A DNA stretch of 8,363 nt. Source: an uncultured Bacilli bacterium. Its GTDB lineage: Bacteria > Bacillota_I > Bacilli_A > RF39 > UBA660. Shown piece by piece: positions 6,903-8,363 of this stretch (position 1 is its first letter; every line of letters begins with the position of its first letter). The position numbers and the translations under genes are program-made. Location: the NCBI GenBank assembly GCA_934090595.1, contig CAKOJO010000048.1, positions 1 to 8,363 on the forward strand, in the 5' to 3' direction. The notes beneath the pieces are model-generated. The model was not told where the DNA came from and made no database searches. It saw only the letters and a program-made list of their open reading frames with translations.

Positions 6903-6914
6903 TTTATTTTTCTT
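6882..6914 (-). terminator. Intrinsic terminator of the dockerin surface-protein gene
   Basis: Read on the minus strand, GAAAAATA (6912-6905) pairs with TATTTTTC (6898-6891) over loop AATTGC. The stem can extend by two A-T pairs, and nine T follow (6890-6882). It starts about 13 bases past the TGA stop of the upstream gene. The stem is AT-rich but perfect. Confidence 0.8.
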
Positions 6915-6926
6915 CATTCAATTAAA

Positions 6927-8363
6927 TCAAAAGCTTAACTGATATGGATCAGAACTTGTACCTGTTCCAGATGATATTTTTACATTGGATGATAAAGTTA
7001 GAGTTGGAAATACCGCTTTAGAATTAAGATGTGCACCTGCTATGTATTCAACCTTTCCATAATTTGACTCATAGAAAACATAACTATAATTACTACAATT
7101 TTGAGTTAATAGCCATGTTTCATATGTATAATAATTACTATTTAACCAATTATTATCCATTCTGCATTTTACTGCTTCGTCACCAGTTGCACCGTAATCA
7201 TATAAAGTTTTTGTACATTCCTTTGATGCTGCATACCCATAATCACTGGCATACATTATTGCTATCTTCTTACTTGCATCATTTTGCATTATTGGATTTG
7301 TACCATAATAGTAGTCTGTCCTATTAGCCTCATTTTTTCTTTCATATTGCCACATTACATCAGTTGTTATTTGTGAAGTATTATATCCTCCAAGATAATA
7401 TTTTGCTGTTCCTATCATGCTTTTTGCTTCATCATTTAATGTATTATAATAATCATTATTTAAGTATGTATTTAAATCTGATGTTACCCAGTTGTTATAT
7501 GAATTAGTGTTTGAATCTTGTGAACTATTCCATGCTGCTTTCTTTATATATTCATTTCTTATTATTTTTATTCTATTTTCTACATTACCATCTGTATCTT
7601 CAGTAGGTATTATTCCTATTATTCTCCACACCTCATTATTAAATGTTATATAGTTATTTACTACTGAGTTTCCTCCACGATATCTATATTCTGTTGCAAA
7701 TCTACTATCTACTTGAAGTGTATCATCTATCTCATGTGTTATTTGTTCAAGACCATTTTGTCCTACATTTGCTTGTGCGAATTCTAATGCATAATCTTCT
7801 TTTGGTTTCTTATCAGTAGTTTCAATATTAAGTGCATATTTATATTCTATTGGTTTTGTTGTGTCTCCGTTTTCATATAAATCAGTATTAGTCGCAGTAT
7901 TACTTATCCACATCATTATTTCATATTCATGTGTTTGTCCTTTTTCAATAGAGTTTTCTATTAAGAATGTATCTGGGTTTACATTTATTATTTCTTTAGT
8001 TGTTGTTTTTTCTTCAAGTGGTGTGCCTGCTGGAAGAATAGTACTACCATTGGAAAAATAAAGTTGAATTAAATTAGCATCCTCTTCTGTTAGTTGCTCA
8101 TCTGCATCAACATCTCCAGCATACCTTCCAAATGCATTTGTATCAATTAATGACGTCATATTCTCACAATATCTGGATATATTGAGTGCATCTACAGCAT
8201 TTATTTTCCCATCTCCAGTAACATCTCCAAGCTTATACGTCATTGTATTTTGTTTATCTACTACATGATATTGTATTACATCTTTGTTTATAGATGAGTT
8301 TATTAGATCTTTTATAGTTAGTTTATAATATGCTGTATCACATGTAGAATTATTGGTTATAGT
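6927..8363 (-). CDS. Surface protein with dockerin, TasA/camelysin-like and C-terminal Asn/Tyr/Trp-rich domains (5' end outside window)
   Basis: The frame is open to the window edge. Forty codons precede the Met at 8243 without a stop, so that Met is internal and the gene is 5'-truncated here (478 residues visible). In fragment numbering, residues 1-40 (NNSTCDTAYYKLTIKDL) and about 125-181 (FLIENSIEKGQTHEYEIMMWIS) look like two halves of a TasA/camelysin-like beta-sandwich. Between them residues 45-106 form a dockerin with two calcium loops, DVTGDGKINAVD (47-58) and DVDADEQLTEED (84-95). From about 220 a domain rich in Asn, Tyr and Trp begins RYRGGN...NEVWRIIGI, contains SMIGTAKYYLGG and IAIMYASDYGYA, and ends in AVFPTLTLSSNVKI, a pattern I associate with repeated surface proteins of gut Bacillota. 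It is probably exported; no signal peptide or anchor is visible. The function is unknown. Dockerins bind cohesins, but none is in the window. Confidence 0.85.
   Translation of the reverse strand, partial: TITNNSTCDTAYYKLTIKDLINSSINKDVIQYHVVDKQNTMTYKLGDVTGDGKINAVDALNISRYCENMTSLIDTNAFGRYAGDVDADEQLTEEDANLIQLYFSNGSTILPAGTPLEEKTTTKEIINVNPDTFLIENSIEKGQTHEYEIMMWISNTATNTDLYENGDTTKPIEYKYALNIETTDKKPKEDYALEFAQANVGQNGLEQITHEIDDTLQVDSRFATEYRYRGGNSVVNNYITFNNEVWRIIGIIPTEDTDGNVENRIKIIRNEYIKKAAWNSSQDSNTNSYNNWVTSDLNTYLNNDYYNTLNDEAKSMIGTAKYYLGGYNTSQITTDVMWQYERKNEANRTDYYYGTNPIMQNDASKKIAIMYASDYGYAASKECTKTLYDYGATGDEAVKCRMDNNWLNSNYYTYETWLLTQNCSNYSYVFYESNYGKVEYIAGAHLNSKAVFPTLTLSSNVKISSGTGTSSDPYQLSF

Noticed and set aside
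7031..7327. Plus-strand open frame of 98 codons opposite the dockerin protein gene
   Set aside because: His/Tyr/Asn/Leu-rich product arises from the reverse of Asn/Tyr-rich codons; no ribosome binding site or promoter is visible.
7861..8061. Plus-strand open frame of 66 codons opposite the dockerin protein gene
   Set aside because: Its hydrophobic stretch looks membrane-like, but it lies antisense to clear TasA-like and dockerin coding and lacks a ribosome binding site.
8241..8243. ATG at 8243 as the start of the dockerin protein
   Set aside because: The frame stays open to the window edge for 40 more codons that look like domain sequence (NNSTCDTAYYKLTIKDL), there is no good ribosome binding site, and no signal peptide follows this Met.
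261..8243. CRISPR array, insertion sequence or phage remnants
   Set aside because: No regularly spaced repeats, no transposase or integrase motifs and no target-site duplications were seen on either strand; the genes are mostly housekeeping.

Overview
The window comes from an AT-rich, Gram-positive-type genome; spot counts of several lines give about 25-32% G+C. Three things point to Bacillota: a tRNA-Phe-type T-box leader in front of pheST, strong AGGAGG-like ribosome binding sites, and T-rich intrinsic terminators. UGA appears to be a real stop, because it ends two genes directly at or before terminators, so this is not the Mycoplasma code in which UGA means Trp. The large surface protein at the right edge resembles proteins I associate with uncultured gut Bacillota (for example RF39-like or other Mollicutes-related Bacilli). 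That placement is an inference.

Layout. The left part, on the minus strand, holds pheS and pheT, the two subunits of phenylalanyl-tRNA synthetase. They overlap by one base (TAATG). They are preceded by a promoter and a full T-box leader with its own antiterminator and terminator, and followed by a terminator at 13-51. The middle part, on the plus strand, is a two-gene operon: a CPBP-family intramembrane protease and a membrane-anchored metallophosphoesterase. It has an extended -10 promoter at one end and a terminator overlapping the last stop codon at the other. Next, on the minus strand, is the ribosome-assembly GTPase gene obg, whose own terminator sits back to back with that of the phosphoesterase. 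At the right edge, also on the minus strand, is a large secreted or surface protein gene whose 5' end lies outside the window.

How the parts work together. pheST is predicted to be switched on when uncharged tRNA-Phe accumulates, read through a UUC specifier. obg is transcribed from a promoter embedded in the terminator of the upstream surface-protein gene, so the two are insulated but share the same DNA. The CPBP/phosphoesterase pair is translationally coupled and both products are membrane proteins, but their joint function is unknown.

The most unusual item is the right-edge protein. A two-loop, type I-like dockerin appears to be nested inside a TasA/camelysin-like beta-sandwich. It is followed by a C-terminal Asn/Tyr/Trp-rich domain resembling the lectin-like or DUF6273/DUF1566-like domains of gut bacterial surface proteins. 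I found no CRISPR array, insertion sequence, tRNA, rRNA or reverse transcriptase. The stretch 3703-3882 holds only AT-rich DNA that I cannot assign.
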